Assembly (NCBI GenBank): GCA_002162765.1
Contig: MAAR01000004.1
Coordinates: 248,001-312,000, forward strand
Direction: 5' to 3'
Source of the DNA: Flavobacteriales bacterium 34_180_T64
Lineage (GTDB): Bacteria; Bacteroidota; Bacteroidia; Flavobacteriales; Flavobacteriaceae
Length of the DNA stretch: 64,000 nt
Shown here: in pieces, positions 33,927 to 41,993 of the stretch
Layout: the number at the start of each line of letters is the position of its first letter
How positions within the stretch are numbered: the stretch's first letter is position 1
The notes under the pieces: model-generated
The model's input: the letters and a program-made list of their open reading frames with translations, nothing else
Database searches by the model: none
Told to the model about the DNA's origin: nothing
Position numbers and translations under genes: made by a program

Positions 33927-35390
33927 TTATTTTTGCAATTGCTTTAAAAATTCTTGAACTAGTTTATAATCATCGAAATCAAATCGTTCGCCTTTAATTT
34001 CCTGATATGTTTCATGACCTTTTCCAGCGATCAATATGATATCCTTTGATTTTGCCAATTGACAAGCGGTTTTTATCGCCTGTTTTCTATCAACAATTGA
34101 CATTGTTTTTTTATAGTTTAATGGATCTACTCCTGTTTCAATTTCTTCAATTATCGTTTCAGGAGCTTCACTTCGAGGATTATCACTAGTGAAAATAACT
34201 TTGGTACTCAATGCAGAAGCAATGTGGCCCATTTTCGGGCGTTTAGTTTTATCTCTGTCCCCTCCACAACCCATAACAGTTATCAATTCTTCATTTTTAG
34301 TACGAATACTATTTATGGTTTCTAATACATTTTTTAAGGCATCGGGAGTATGTGCATAGTCAACTATTGCCGTAATTTTGTCATCTGAAATTAGATACTG
34401 AAATCGCCCACTAACACTCTCGAGCTCACTTATAAATCTTAAATTCTCAACTTTTTCAAGTCCTAACAACTCTGCTGTAGCATAAATTGCTAATACATTG
34501 TAAGCATTAAAAGTTCCTACTAATCGCGTCCAAACTTCACTTTCATTTATTTTTAGTAAGAGTCCTCCAAATTGATTCTCTAAAATTTGAGCTTTATAAT
34601 CGGCATAAGTCTTTAAAGCATAGGTAAGTTTTCGAGCCTTCGTATTTTGAAGCATTACTAAGCCATTTTTATCATCAATATTTACCAATGCAAATGCATG
34701 GCTTGGAAGTTCATCAAAAAACTTCTTCTTAACATCTCTATACTCAGCAAAAGTTTCGTGATAATCTAAATGATCATGTGATAGGTTCGTGAAAATCCCT
34801 CCTTCAAAAGCGAGGCCTTCAGTTCTAAATTGATGAATCCCATGAGAACTGACTTCCATAAAACAAAATTCCACTCCTTCGAGATTCATTTCGTTTAAGT
34901 ATTTATTTATGGTAAGAGAATCTGGCGTTGTATGTGTTGCTTTATACTCTGTGGTGTCTACCATTATTTTAACTGTTGAAAGCAATCCAACTTTAAACCC
35001 AGCTTTCTTAAACAATTGATACAACAAGGTTGCTACCGTAGTTTTACCATTCGTCCCTGTAACCCCAATTAGTTTAAGATTTTCCGAAGGCAGATGATAA
35101 TAATTTGATGCCACATACGCCAGTGCTTTACTGGCATTTTCAACTTCTATATAAGTAGTATTTTTATCTAAATCTTGAGGAAGGCTTTCACAAATTACAG
35201 CTACTGCACCTTGAGCTATTGCACCTTCAATAAAATCATGACCATCAACTTGCCCTCCTTTTATTGCGACAAACACATCTTTATCTCCAATATTTCTTGA
35301 GTCGAAATCGATTGTATTAATTTTCACACTAGTGCTTCCAACTACTGCATTAATGGTGACCTTATATAATATGTCCTTAAGCGCTTTCAT
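33927..35390 (-). CDS. murE: UDP-MurNAc-tripeptide synthetase (meso-DAP adding)
   Basis: A 487-residue Mur ligase that adds the third residue of the stem peptide. The ATP loop is [19 protein letters not shown] (about 107-125). The substrate-selecting motif is DNPR in [14 protein letters not shown] (about residue 405), which marks enzymes that add meso-diaminopimelate rather than lysine, so this organism has DAP-type peptidoglycan. [13 protein letters not shown] and GKGHETYQ are also in place. It overlaps ftsI by four bases (ATGA) and is followed by mraY after one base. Confidence 0.97.
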   Translation of the reverse strand: MKALKDILYKVTINAVVGSTSVKINTIDFDSRNIGDKDVFVAIKGGQVDGHDFIEGAIAQGAVAVICESLPQDLDKNTTYIEVENASKALAYVASNYYHLPSENLKLIGVTGTNGKTTVATLLYQLFKKAGFKVGLLSTVKIMVDTTEYKATHTTPDSLTINKYLNEMNLEGVEFCFMEVSSHGIHQFRTEGLAFEGGIFTNLSHDHLDYHETFAEYRDVKKKFFDELPSHAFALVNIDDKNGLVMLQNTKARKLTYALKTYADYKAQILENQFGGLLLKINESEVWTRLVGTFNAYNVLAIYATAELLGLEKVENLRFISELESVSGRFQYLISDDKITAIVDYAHTPDALKNVLETINSIRTKNEELITVMGCGGDRDKTKRPKMGHIASALSTKVIFTSDNPRSEAPETIIEEIETGVDPLNYKKTMSIVDRKQAIKTACQLAKSKDIILIAGKGHETYQEIKGERFDFDDYKLVQEFLKQLQK

Positions 35391-37399
35391 GAGGCCTCTA
35401 AAACAACTATTTGATTGCTTTTAAGTTTGATGTTTTTATTAATTGACTGTGCTTTAACTGTACCGCTTCCACTGAGTTTTACCTTAACTTTAACTTGCAT
35501 GTTTTCTAATAAGGCTATGGCATCCATTGCTGGCATTCCCACCAAATTTGGCATGATGGTTTTATATTTCTGTGCAATGTCGTAGTATGATTCAAAATTA
35601 TTTTCAACGCGTTCATTTACAAATTCCAAAGTCTCAATAGCCTCAACTAAAGGTGTATCTGTATATATTTTTTGAGCAATTCTCTTAAAAACCGGCCCAG
35701 ACACATCAGCGCCATAAAATCCAACATCGGTACTTGGTTTATGGATTACCACAATGCATGAATACTTAGGGTTTTCTGCCGGGAAGTAGCCTGCAAAAGA
35801 CGAAATGTATCTAGGATTTTCTTCCCAATCTTCCATCCAATATTCTGTTCGTGCAGTTCCTGTTTTTCCAGCCATAGAGAAATTCTTAGAATACAACCTA
35901 GAACCCGTTCCTCTAACAACTATATTTTTTAAGATTTCTTTTATTTCACCTAAGGTCTTAGCCGTGCATATTTTAGGTTTGATAACTTCTTTATCAAAAG
36001 TTTCTATTTCGTAATCAAATTCCTTAACTGCTTTTATAAATCTAGGCCTAACCAATTCGCCGTCATTAGCAATGGAATTGTAAAATGCGAGTACTTGTAA
36101 AGGGGTTAACCGTAGATTATATCCATATGCCATTGAAGGCAATGCATTTTTACTCCACAAATCATGTCCTGGTTCTGGAATAACTGGTTTTCCTTCTCCA
36201 ATAATTGAGACTCCTAATGGTTCATCTAAATGCCATTCTTTAATTCTGTTTATGAATTTATTAGGCTTATCTGAATAATGTTCATCTATTATTGTGGCAA
36301 GACCAATATTAGAAGACACTTCTAATGCGCGAGCGGCAGAAATTTCACCATAACCTCCACGATGAGAATCGTGGATATTTCGACCGTAAAACCGTTTAAC
36401 ACCCTTTTTAGTATCAACTATTGAGGATGTATCAATCACCTTATCTTCAAGTGCAGCCATCAGCGCCATGACTTTAAACGTAGAACCTGGTTCATGACTT
36501 TCTCCTACGGCATAATTTAATCGCTCATAATAAGTTCCTTTTTTATTACGCCCTAGATTAGATATGGCTTTTACCTCACCAGTTTTAACATCCATTACAA
36601 CGGCACAACCATGTTCAGCTTTATATTTCTCTAATTGACCAAGTAAAGAGTGATGAGCGATATCTTGAATATTAACATCTATAGTAGTATAAACGTCATA
36701 TCCATCTTGAGGTTCTATTTGATTTGAATCGTAGATTGGCTTCCATTGACCATTGCCAATTTTTTGCTTTAGACGCTCACCATTAACTCCTTGCAAATAT
36801 TTTTCACCAAATGCGCCATCGATTCCTGGACGTGTCACGTTTCCATTTGCATCTTTGCGTTCATAACCAATTGTACGTTCAGCAATTCCTCCCATTGGAT
36901 GCTCTCGTCTTGTCGTTTGTTCAACAATAAGACCGCCTTTAATTGCTCCAAGTTTTAGTAATGGAAAATTCCTTAATCTTATATAATCTGAATAACTGAT
37001 ATTTCGCGCTAATAAGAAATATCTGTTTTTATTCGATCTGGCCTCTGAAATTGATTTCCTATGAAATCCAGGAGCTTTACCTGTATATTTTGATAAGGAA
37101 TCACTTAGTGAATTTATATATTTATTGAATGTGATTTGCTTAGACTGAACAGCATCAATTCGAATATCATATTTTGGAATGGACGTTGCCAAAAGACTCC
37201 CATCTGCTGAATACACATTTCCTCTATTTGCTGGAATCTCAATTGTTTTAACTGTCAATTTTTCGGCTAAATCTCTGTATTGATCCCCTTGTATGAATTG
37301 AATACTAAATAATTTAAAAACTACGGCAAGTGCGAACACAAACATAATTCCAGCTACAAAATACAATCTGTTTAATATGTTATTTTCAGTTACAGCCAA
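35387..37399 (-). CDS. ftsI: Septal penicillin-binding protein FtsI/PBP3 with C-terminal PASTA domain
   Basis: A 670-residue class B PBP (transpeptidase). A single N-terminal helix (about 10-32) anchors it; the pedestal domain follows; the transpeptidase domain holds SxxK at Ser306-Lys309 (STFK), SxN at 362-364 (SSN) and KTG at 512-514. A PASTA domain fills about 610-670 (IMPNLVGMPAMDAIALLENM). The PASTA tail is unusual for E. coli-type FtsI but common in Bacteroidota and Gram-positives. It cross-links septal peptidoglycan with FtsW. It sits between ftsL and murE. Confidence 0.96.
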   Translation of the reverse strand: MAVTENNILNRLYFVAGIMFVFALAVVFKLFSIQFIQGDQYRDLAEKLTVKTIEIPANRGNVYSADGSLLATSIPKYDIRIDAVQSKQITFNKYINSLSDSLSKYTGKAPGFHRKSISEARSNKNRYFLLARNISYSDYIRLRNFPLLKLGAIKGGLIVEQTTRREHPMGGIAERTIGYERKDANGNVTRPGIDGAFGEKYLQGVNGERLKQKIGNGQWKPIYDSNQIEPQDGYDVYTTIDVNIQDIAHHSLLGQLEKYKAEHGCAVVMDVKTGEVKAISNLGRNKKGTYYERLNYAVGESHEPGSTFKVMALMAALEDKVIDTSSIVDTKKGVKRFYGRNIHDSHRGGYGEISAARALEVSSNIGLATIIDEHYSDKPNKFINRIKEWHLDEPLGVSIIGEGKPVIPEPGHDLWSKNALPSMAYGYNLRLTPLQVLAFYNSIANDGELVRPRFIKAVKEFDYEIETFDKEVIKPKICTAKTLGEIKEILKNIVVRGTGSRLYSKNFSMAGKTGTARTEYWMEDWEENPRYISSFAGYFPAENPKYSCIVVIHKPSTDVGFYGADVSGPVFKRIAQKIYTDTPLVEAIETLEFVNERVENNFESYYDIAQKYKTIMPNLVGMPAMDAIALLENMQVKVKVKLSGSGTVKAQSINKNIKLKSNQIVVLEAS

Positions 37400-37402
37400 C
37401 GT

Positions 37403-37720
37403 TTAATTTCGGGATTTTATTTTTATTTTTTTTGGTGGAATCTCTGATGGAACAATTCCTTTTACAACCATTTTATTAATTATAGATGATTCCATTTTTA
37501 GTTTCATCAATTTTGATCGCCCGTCAACGAAGGACGATCGTAACTCTTTGACTTCATCTTTCATTTTTGCAATCTGATATACTTTTTTATCAGCACTATG
37601 CGAACTTGCGATCATAACTATAGCTAAAGCAGATATAAATAGTATCATTCTCCAGTTCTTGAAAGAATCATCACTAATTAAAAATTTCCCCTTTAGGATG
37701 CTATAAATACTTTTTCTCAT
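37403..37720 (-). CDS. ftsL: FtsL-like cell division protein
   Basis: A 105-residue bitopic protein: basic cytoplasmic start, one helix (about 27-43, ILFISALAIVMIASSHS), then a periplasmic heptad-like helix (about 48-85) and a basic tail. This is the architecture of FtsL, which holds FtsQ, FtsB, FtsW and FtsI together. The sequence itself is poorly conserved, and the call rests on the fold pattern and the position between rsmH and ftsI. Confidence 0.85.
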   Translation of the reverse strand: MRKSIYSILKGKFLISDDSFKNWRMILFISALAIVMIASSHSADKKVYQIAKMKDEVKELRSSFVDGRSKLMKLKMESSIINKMVVKGIVPSEIPPKKIKIKSRN

Positions 37721-38619
37721 AGTTTTTCAGCAATTCTAAGTTTTGCGCTACGCGCTCTATTGTTTTGTTTTATTTCTGTATGCCCAGGAACGATTAAATT
37801 TCCGACTTTCTTTAAAGGCACTTCATAATTCCCAAAAACATCTCTTTCAGGCTCACCTTCAAACAACCCATTTCTTATAAAACGTTTTACTAAGCGATCC
37901 TCCAAAGAGTGATACGATATACAACTTAATCGTCCACTAGGTTTTAAGACTTGAGGCGTTTGTAACAAAAACTCTTTTAATGCCTCTATTTCCTGATTAA
38001 CTTCAATTCGTATAGCTTGATATATCTGTGCTAAAACCTTATTCTCTTTTTTATGCTGTAAAAACTGTTTTAATACGCGTTTTAATTCTTCACTTGTTTT
38101 AATTTCAGAAATTTCACGTTGCTCTATAATTACTCTGGCCATTGTAGGAGCTTGTCTCAATTCTCCATATTGCCAAAGCACTTGCTTCAATCGCTCTTCA
38201 TCGTACTCATTGATAACGTGAAATGCCGAAAGCATATTATCTTGATTCATTCTCATGTCAAGACTCGCTTCAAAACGCGTCGAAAAGCCACGTTCTGCTA
38301 CATCAAATTGATGTGATGACACACCAAAATCCGCAAGAATACCATCAACTTCCCTAACGCCATGAAATCTTAGAAATCTTTTGACATATCTAAAATTTTC
38401 ATTTATGAGTATAAAACGTTTATCATCTAAACTATTTGAAAGAGCGTCCTTATCCTGATCAAAAGCAAACAATTTACCATCAGGTCCTAAGCGATTTAAT
38501 ATTTCTTTGCTATGACCACCACCACCAAAAGTAACATCTACGTAAACCCCATTTGGTTTAATATTTAAACCATCAACAGTCTCTTTAAGCAATACAGGGT
38601 TATGATATTCCATCATCAT
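37717..38619 (-). CDS. rsmH: 16S rRNA m4C1402 N4-methyltransferase RsmH
   Basis: A 300-residue SAM-dependent enzyme that methylates N4 of C1402 in the 16S rRNA P-site. It has the family start YHNPVLLKETVDGL (5-18), the SAM loop DVTFGGGGHSKEIL (about 28-41), ADFGVSSHQFD (about 95-105) and SYHSLEDRLVKRF (about 226-238). Three ATGs in a row begin the gene. All overlap the 3' end of mraZ, by 20, 17 or 14 bases, so the exact start is open. ftsL overlaps the other end by four bases. Confidence 0.96.
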   Translation of the reverse strand: MMMEYHNPVLLKETVDGLNIKPNGVYVDVTFGGGGHSKEILNRLGPDGKLFAFDQDKDALSNSLDDKRFILINENFRYVKRFLRFHGVREVDGILADFGVSSHQFDVAERGFSTRFEASLDMRMNQDNMLSAFHVINEYDEERLKQVLWQYGELRQAPTMARVIIEQREISEIKTSEELKRVLKQFLQHKKENKVLAQIYQAIRIEVNQEIEALKEFLLQTPQVLKPSGRLSCISYHSLEDRLVKRFIRNGLFEGEPERDVFGNYEVPLKKVGNLIVPGHTEIKQNNRARSAKLRIAEKL

Positions 38620-39070
38620 TTTCTTCTTGTCCCATTACCTCTTCAGCTAAATCAGCAAAATCTAGTGCTGCATCATCAATAGCTTGTTCATACTTCGTTT
38701 TATCCCATATTTCAATAATATCACCAACACAGGAAACGACAATATCTTTTGAAATTCCTGCGATGAATATTAAATCTTTTGGTACCAGCAATCGTCCGGA
38801 TGCGTCCAATTCTATGAGCTTCACACCAGCTGTAAACCGACGAATAAAATCATTATTCTTTTTCTTAAATCGATTAAGCTTATTGATCTTTTGCATCAAC
38901 TTCTCCCATTCATTCATTGGATACAATTCAAGACAGGGTTGAAACACCGAACGTTTTAAAACAAAACCATCTTGCAATACAGAAGACAATTGCTTCTTTA
39001 ATGCAGACGGAAGCATCAATCTTCCTTTTGCATCAGCTTTGCATTCGTATGTTCCTATTAATGAGTTCAA
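38600..39070 (-). CDS. mraZ: Transcriptional regulator MraZ
   Basis: A 156-residue protein made of two SpoVT/AbrB-like swapped-hairpin domains. Each has the DxxGR signature: YECKADAKGRLMLPSALKKQ (about 8-27) and LIELDASGRLLVPKDLI (about 86-102). MraZ forms a ring and binds repeated GTGGG boxes in its own promoter to control the dcw cluster. Three such boxes are visible upstream, at 39123-39147. It is the first gene of the cluster. The C-terminal tail is acidic (EEVMGQEENDD). Confidence 0.97.
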   Translation of the reverse strand: MNSLIGTYECKADAKGRLMLPSALKKQLSSVLQDGFVLKRSVFQPCLELYPMNEWEKLMQKINKLNRFKKKNNDFIRRFTAGVKLIELDASGRLLVPKDLIFIAGISKDIVVSCVGDIIEIWDKTKYEQAIDDAALDFADLAEEVMGQEENDDGIS

Positions 39071-39103
39071 AATGATTGGTTTATATGACTAACGATTAAG
39101 AAT

Positions 39104-39111
39104 CAAATATA
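39104..39111 (-). promoter_or_regulatory. -7 promoter element of the dcw cluster
   Basis: The minus strand reads TATATTTG, 33 bases before the mraZ ATG. The -33 region upstream lacks a TTG and is filled by the GTGG boxes. Confidence 0.6.
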
Positions 39112-39122
39112 TTGAAAATATT

Positions 39123-39147
39123 CCCACATTTTACCACTATATACCAC
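39123..39147 (-). promoter_or_regulatory. Putative MraZ operator: three GTGG(T/G) boxes, 10-bp period
   Basis: On the minus strand, GTGGT, GTGGT and GTGGG lie at 39147-39143, 39137-39133 and 39127-39123, each separated by exactly five AT-rich bases. The E. coli MraZ operator is three TGGGN repeats separated by five bases, and the Mycoplasma one is repeats of AAAGTG(T/G)NNN. Both fit this site. It starts 11 bases upstream of the -7 element of mraZ. Confidence 0.75.
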
Positions 39148-39420
39148 TTTTGTTAATAATTTTTTATTTTTATTTAATTTTTGAGTTCAAAAACGACATC
39201 TATAGATTGCTATTTTACTATATCTCAATTACTTATGTTTAGTTAATTAATGAAATATCGATTTCCACAAAGCGGAAGAAATCAACAATGCATTATATCC
39301 TTCAAGGAAAAAATAAAGCGTATAAATTACTTCATTTAAATTTTTATCCCTTATAAGAATGAATATTAGAGTATTGAATTTGGCTCATAAAAAACAGTAT
39401 AAATAGTCAGATGAAATAAC
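39148..39420. other. AT-rich intergenic stretch between mraZ and the hydrolase gene
   Basis: The gap between the divergent genes is 385 bp (39071-39455). Apart from the mraZ promoter and boxes on the left and a TATATTTG on the right, I see no ORF, strong hairpin or repeat here. Confidence 0.5.
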
Positions 39421-39428
39421 TATATTTG
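39421..39428 (+). promoter_or_regulatory. -7 promoter element of the hydrolase gene
   Basis: TATATTTG is an exact TAnnTTTG match, 27 bases before the ATG at 39456. No -33 TTG is at the right distance. Confidence 0.45.
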
Positions 39429-39455
39429 TTTTTAATGACTTTCACTAGCTAATAC

Positions 39456-40220
39456 ATGAAACACCTTTTAAAAAAAGAAAAAAATTACAGTTATATTGAG
39501 ATAGGTGAAGGCAAGCCGATTATTGTTTTACATGGATTAATGGGTGGTTTAAGTAATTTTGATGCAGTCACTGATTTTTTTAGCGCGAAGGGTTATAGAG
39601 TTCTTATTCCAGAACTACCAATTTACACAATGTCATTACTAAAAACCAACGTAAAAAGTTTCGCGAAATATTTACATGATTTTATAGAATTCAAAGGTTT
39701 GGATGACGTGATTTTATTGGGTAATTCCTTAGGTGGTCATATAGGGCTGTATCATACTAAATTATTTCCTGAGAAAATTAAAGCGCTTATAATTACTGGC
39801 AGTTCAGGCTTATATGAAAGCGCTATGGGAGGTGGCTATACAAAACGTAGTGATTATGAAGTCATAAAGAAAAAAGCACAAGATGTTTTTTATGATCCCG
39901 AAGTTGCTACTAAGGAAATAGTTGATGAAGTTTACGAAACTGTAAATGACAGAAACAAGCTAATAAAGACCTTGGCAATTGCCAAAAGTGCAATACGACA
40001 TAATATGGCAAAAGATCTTCCAAAAATGCAGACACCTACGTGCATAATTTGGGGTGAAAATGACAATGTAACACCACCAGAAGTCGCTACAGAATTTGAC
40101 GAATTATTACCTGATTCAGAATTATTTTGGATTGATAAATGTGGGCATGCGGCAATGATGGAGCGCCCTGAAGAATTTAATACCATTTTAAACGGATGGC
40201 TTATTAAACGTTCATTTTAG
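39456..40220 (+). CDS. Alpha/beta hydrolase
   Basis: A 254-residue alpha/beta-fold hydrolase with no signal peptide. The oxyanion motif is LHGLMGGL (about 25-32), the nucleophile elbow is GNSLGGH (Ser about 91), the acid is the Asp in WGENDNVTPPEV and the catalytic His is in CGHAAMMERPEEF near the C-terminus. The substrate cannot be read from sequence. It is divergent from the dcw cluster and 62 bases upstream of engB. Confidence 0.9.
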   Translation: MKHLLKKEKNYSYIEIGEGKPIIVLHGLMGGLSNFDAVTDFFSAKGYRVLIPELPIYTMSLLKTNVKSFAKYLHDFIEFKGLDDVILLGNSLGGHIGLYHTKLFPEKIKALIITGSSGLYESAMGGGYTKRSDYEVIKKKAQDVFYDPEVATKEIVDEVYETVNDRNKLIKTLAIAKSAIRHNMAKDLPKMQTPTCIIWGENDNVTPPEVATEFDELLPDSELFWIDKCGHAAMMERPEEFNTILNGWLIKRSF

Positions 40221-40282
40221 TTATCTAATCTTATCAAAAAAGCATCTGAAAATCGGATGGATTCAAAACTCAATTTAAGAAA

Positions 40283-40891
40283 ATGAAAATTAAAACTGCA
40301 GAGTTTATTGTTAGCAATTCTGATGTTGCAAAATGTCCTAAAGACATGCGATTTGAATATGCTTTTATAGGACGAAGTAATGTTGGAAAGTCGTCTTTAA
40401 TAAACATGCTTACCAAGCATAAAAATCTCGCAAAAACATCGGGAAGACCAGGGAAAACACAACTTATTAATCACTTTCTAATAAATAAGAATTGGTTTTT
40501 AGTCGATTTACCTGGATATGGTTATGCAAGAGTTTCAAAATCTGCCAAACAAAAATTTCAAAAATTCATTACGAATTATTTTGAAAAACGCGAGCAATTA
40601 ATCGCTGCATTTGTATTAGTAGATATTCGACATGAACCTCAAAAAATAGACTTAGAATTCATGCAATGGATGGGAGAAAAGGGCATTCCTTTTTCAATAA
40701 TTTTCACTAAAGCTGATAAGTTAAAACCCAAAGCTATTGACAAGCATATTGAAGTTTATTCCAACGAAATATTGAAAACTTGGGAAGAAATGCCTCAACA
40801 TTTTGTGACATCATCAAGCAAATCTATTGGAAGAGATGAAGTCCTCCAGTTTATTGATGATACTAATACTCAAATAAAGACGTTACAATAA
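40283..40891 (+). CDS. engB: Ribosome biogenesis GTP-binding protein EngB/YsxC
   Basis: A 202-residue P-loop GTPase needed for 50S subunit assembly. The G1 loop is GRSNVGKSSLIN (about 29-40), the G2 region is KTSGRPGKTQLINHF, G3 is DLPGYGYA (about 74-81) and G4 is FTKADK (about 143-148). Length and motif order match the family. Its 3' end is two bases from the stop of the converging ABC permease gene, with no terminator between them. Confidence 0.97.
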   Translation: MKIKTAEFIVSNSDVAKCPKDMRFEYAFIGRSNVGKSSLINMLTKHKNLAKTSGRPGKTQLINHFLINKNWFLVDLPGYGYARVSKSAKQKFQKFITNYFEKREQLIAAFVLVDIRHEPQKIDLEFMQWMGEKGIPFSIIFTKADKLKPKAIDKHIEVYSNEILKTWEEMPQHFVTSSSKSIGRDEVLQFIDDTNTQIKTLQ

Positions 40892-40893
40892 AC

Positions 40894-41988
40894 CTAACTT
40901 TTCACGTCTAAAGCATCTCTAAGGGCATTACCAATAAGCATGAATGCCATTACCAAAATCATTATACAAAGTCCAGGAATCATAGCCAAATATGGTTTCC
41001 CTAGTATAATATAATTATAATGATCTTTAATCATTGCTCCCCAACTTGCCATTGGAGGTTGTGCACCAATTCCTAAAAAACTAAGACCGCTTTCAATGAG
41101 TATTGCGGCTGCAAAATTAGCAGCGGAAATAACTATTACTGGAGCCATTATATTGGGTAAAATATGTCTTGTGATTATTCTATAATCATTAAAACCTAGG
41201 GCTTTTGCGGCAGTAACATACTGCATTTCTTTTACACTAATTATCTGTCCTCTAACCACTCTTGCTACCTCGACCCACATGGTAAGACCAACCGCAATAA
41301 ACACTTGCCAAAACCCCTTTCCTAACGCCAGAGTTATTGCAATTACAAGCAACAAAGTTGGTATAGACCAGGTGACATTAATAATCCACATTATTAACGC
41401 ATCAACTCTACCTCCAAAATATCCAGCTATGCTGCCCATAAACACACCAATAATTAAAGAAATTAAAACGGCTATAAATCCTATAAAATAAGAGATTCGA
41501 GATCCAATTAATACCCGACTTAATAAATCTCGTCCATATTTATCGGTTCCAAATAAGAATTTTTTCTCCTCTATAAACGACTCATAGTCATTACCTGGAA
41601 ATCTATTTAAATCAACCGTTTTAACGACACCATCTAATCCATCGGAAGCATATTCTGTATAAATCAACTGATCTTTTTCTACTTCATAATTAGTGATTGG
41701 AATTTCAGAATCAGAATTTTTTATTCCAAAAAAAACTTTTGAAAACGTTGACTGTTCAACGTTTAATTGTGAAGGAAGCGTTAACATTTGAACACTAAAT
41801 CCAGGTTTTTCTGAATGAATTGACAAATGCATTTGATTTGCATTCTGAGAATTATCAGGCGCAATAACATAAGCGAAAATGGAAATTAATCCTATTCCTA
41901 CAATTAACCAAAAACTTAAAACGCCCCAAAGGTTTTTTTTAAACTTTTGAAGCGCTAATTGAGTTAATGAGTTATTAGATGTACTCAT
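40894..41988 (-). CDS. ABC transporter permease, dipeptide/oligopeptide type (DppC/OppC family)
   Basis: A 364-residue inner-membrane permease. The first helix (about 18-42) is followed by a periplasmic region of about 100 residues, then five further helices. The cytoplasmic EAA loop, AAKALGFNDYRIITRHILPN (about 262-281), is the contact for the ATPase. The FGTDKYGRDLLSRVLIGSRI stretch is typical of DppC-type permeases. No partner permease, ATPase or binding protein is nearby; they must be encoded elsewhere. It follows the tail-specific protease gene after five bases and is probably co-transcribed with it. Confidence 0.9.
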   Translation of the reverse strand: MSTSNNSLTQLALQKFKKNLWGVLSFWLIVGIGLISIFAYVIAPDNSQNANQMHLSIHSEKPGFSVQMLTLPSQLNVEQSTFSKVFFGIKNSDSEIPITNYEVEKDQLIYTEYASDGLDGVVKTVDLNRFPGNDYESFIEEKKFLFGTDKYGRDLLSRVLIGSRISYFIGFIAVLISLIIGVFMGSIAGYFGGRVDALIMWIINVTWSIPTLLLVIAITLALGKGFWQVFIAVGLTMWVEVARVVRGQIISVKEMQYVTAAKALGFNDYRIITRHILPNIMAPVIVISAANFAAAILIESGLSFLGIGAQPPMASWGAMIKDHYNYIILGKPYLAMIPGLCIMILVMAFMLIGNALRDALDVKS

Positions 41989-41993
41989 CTATA

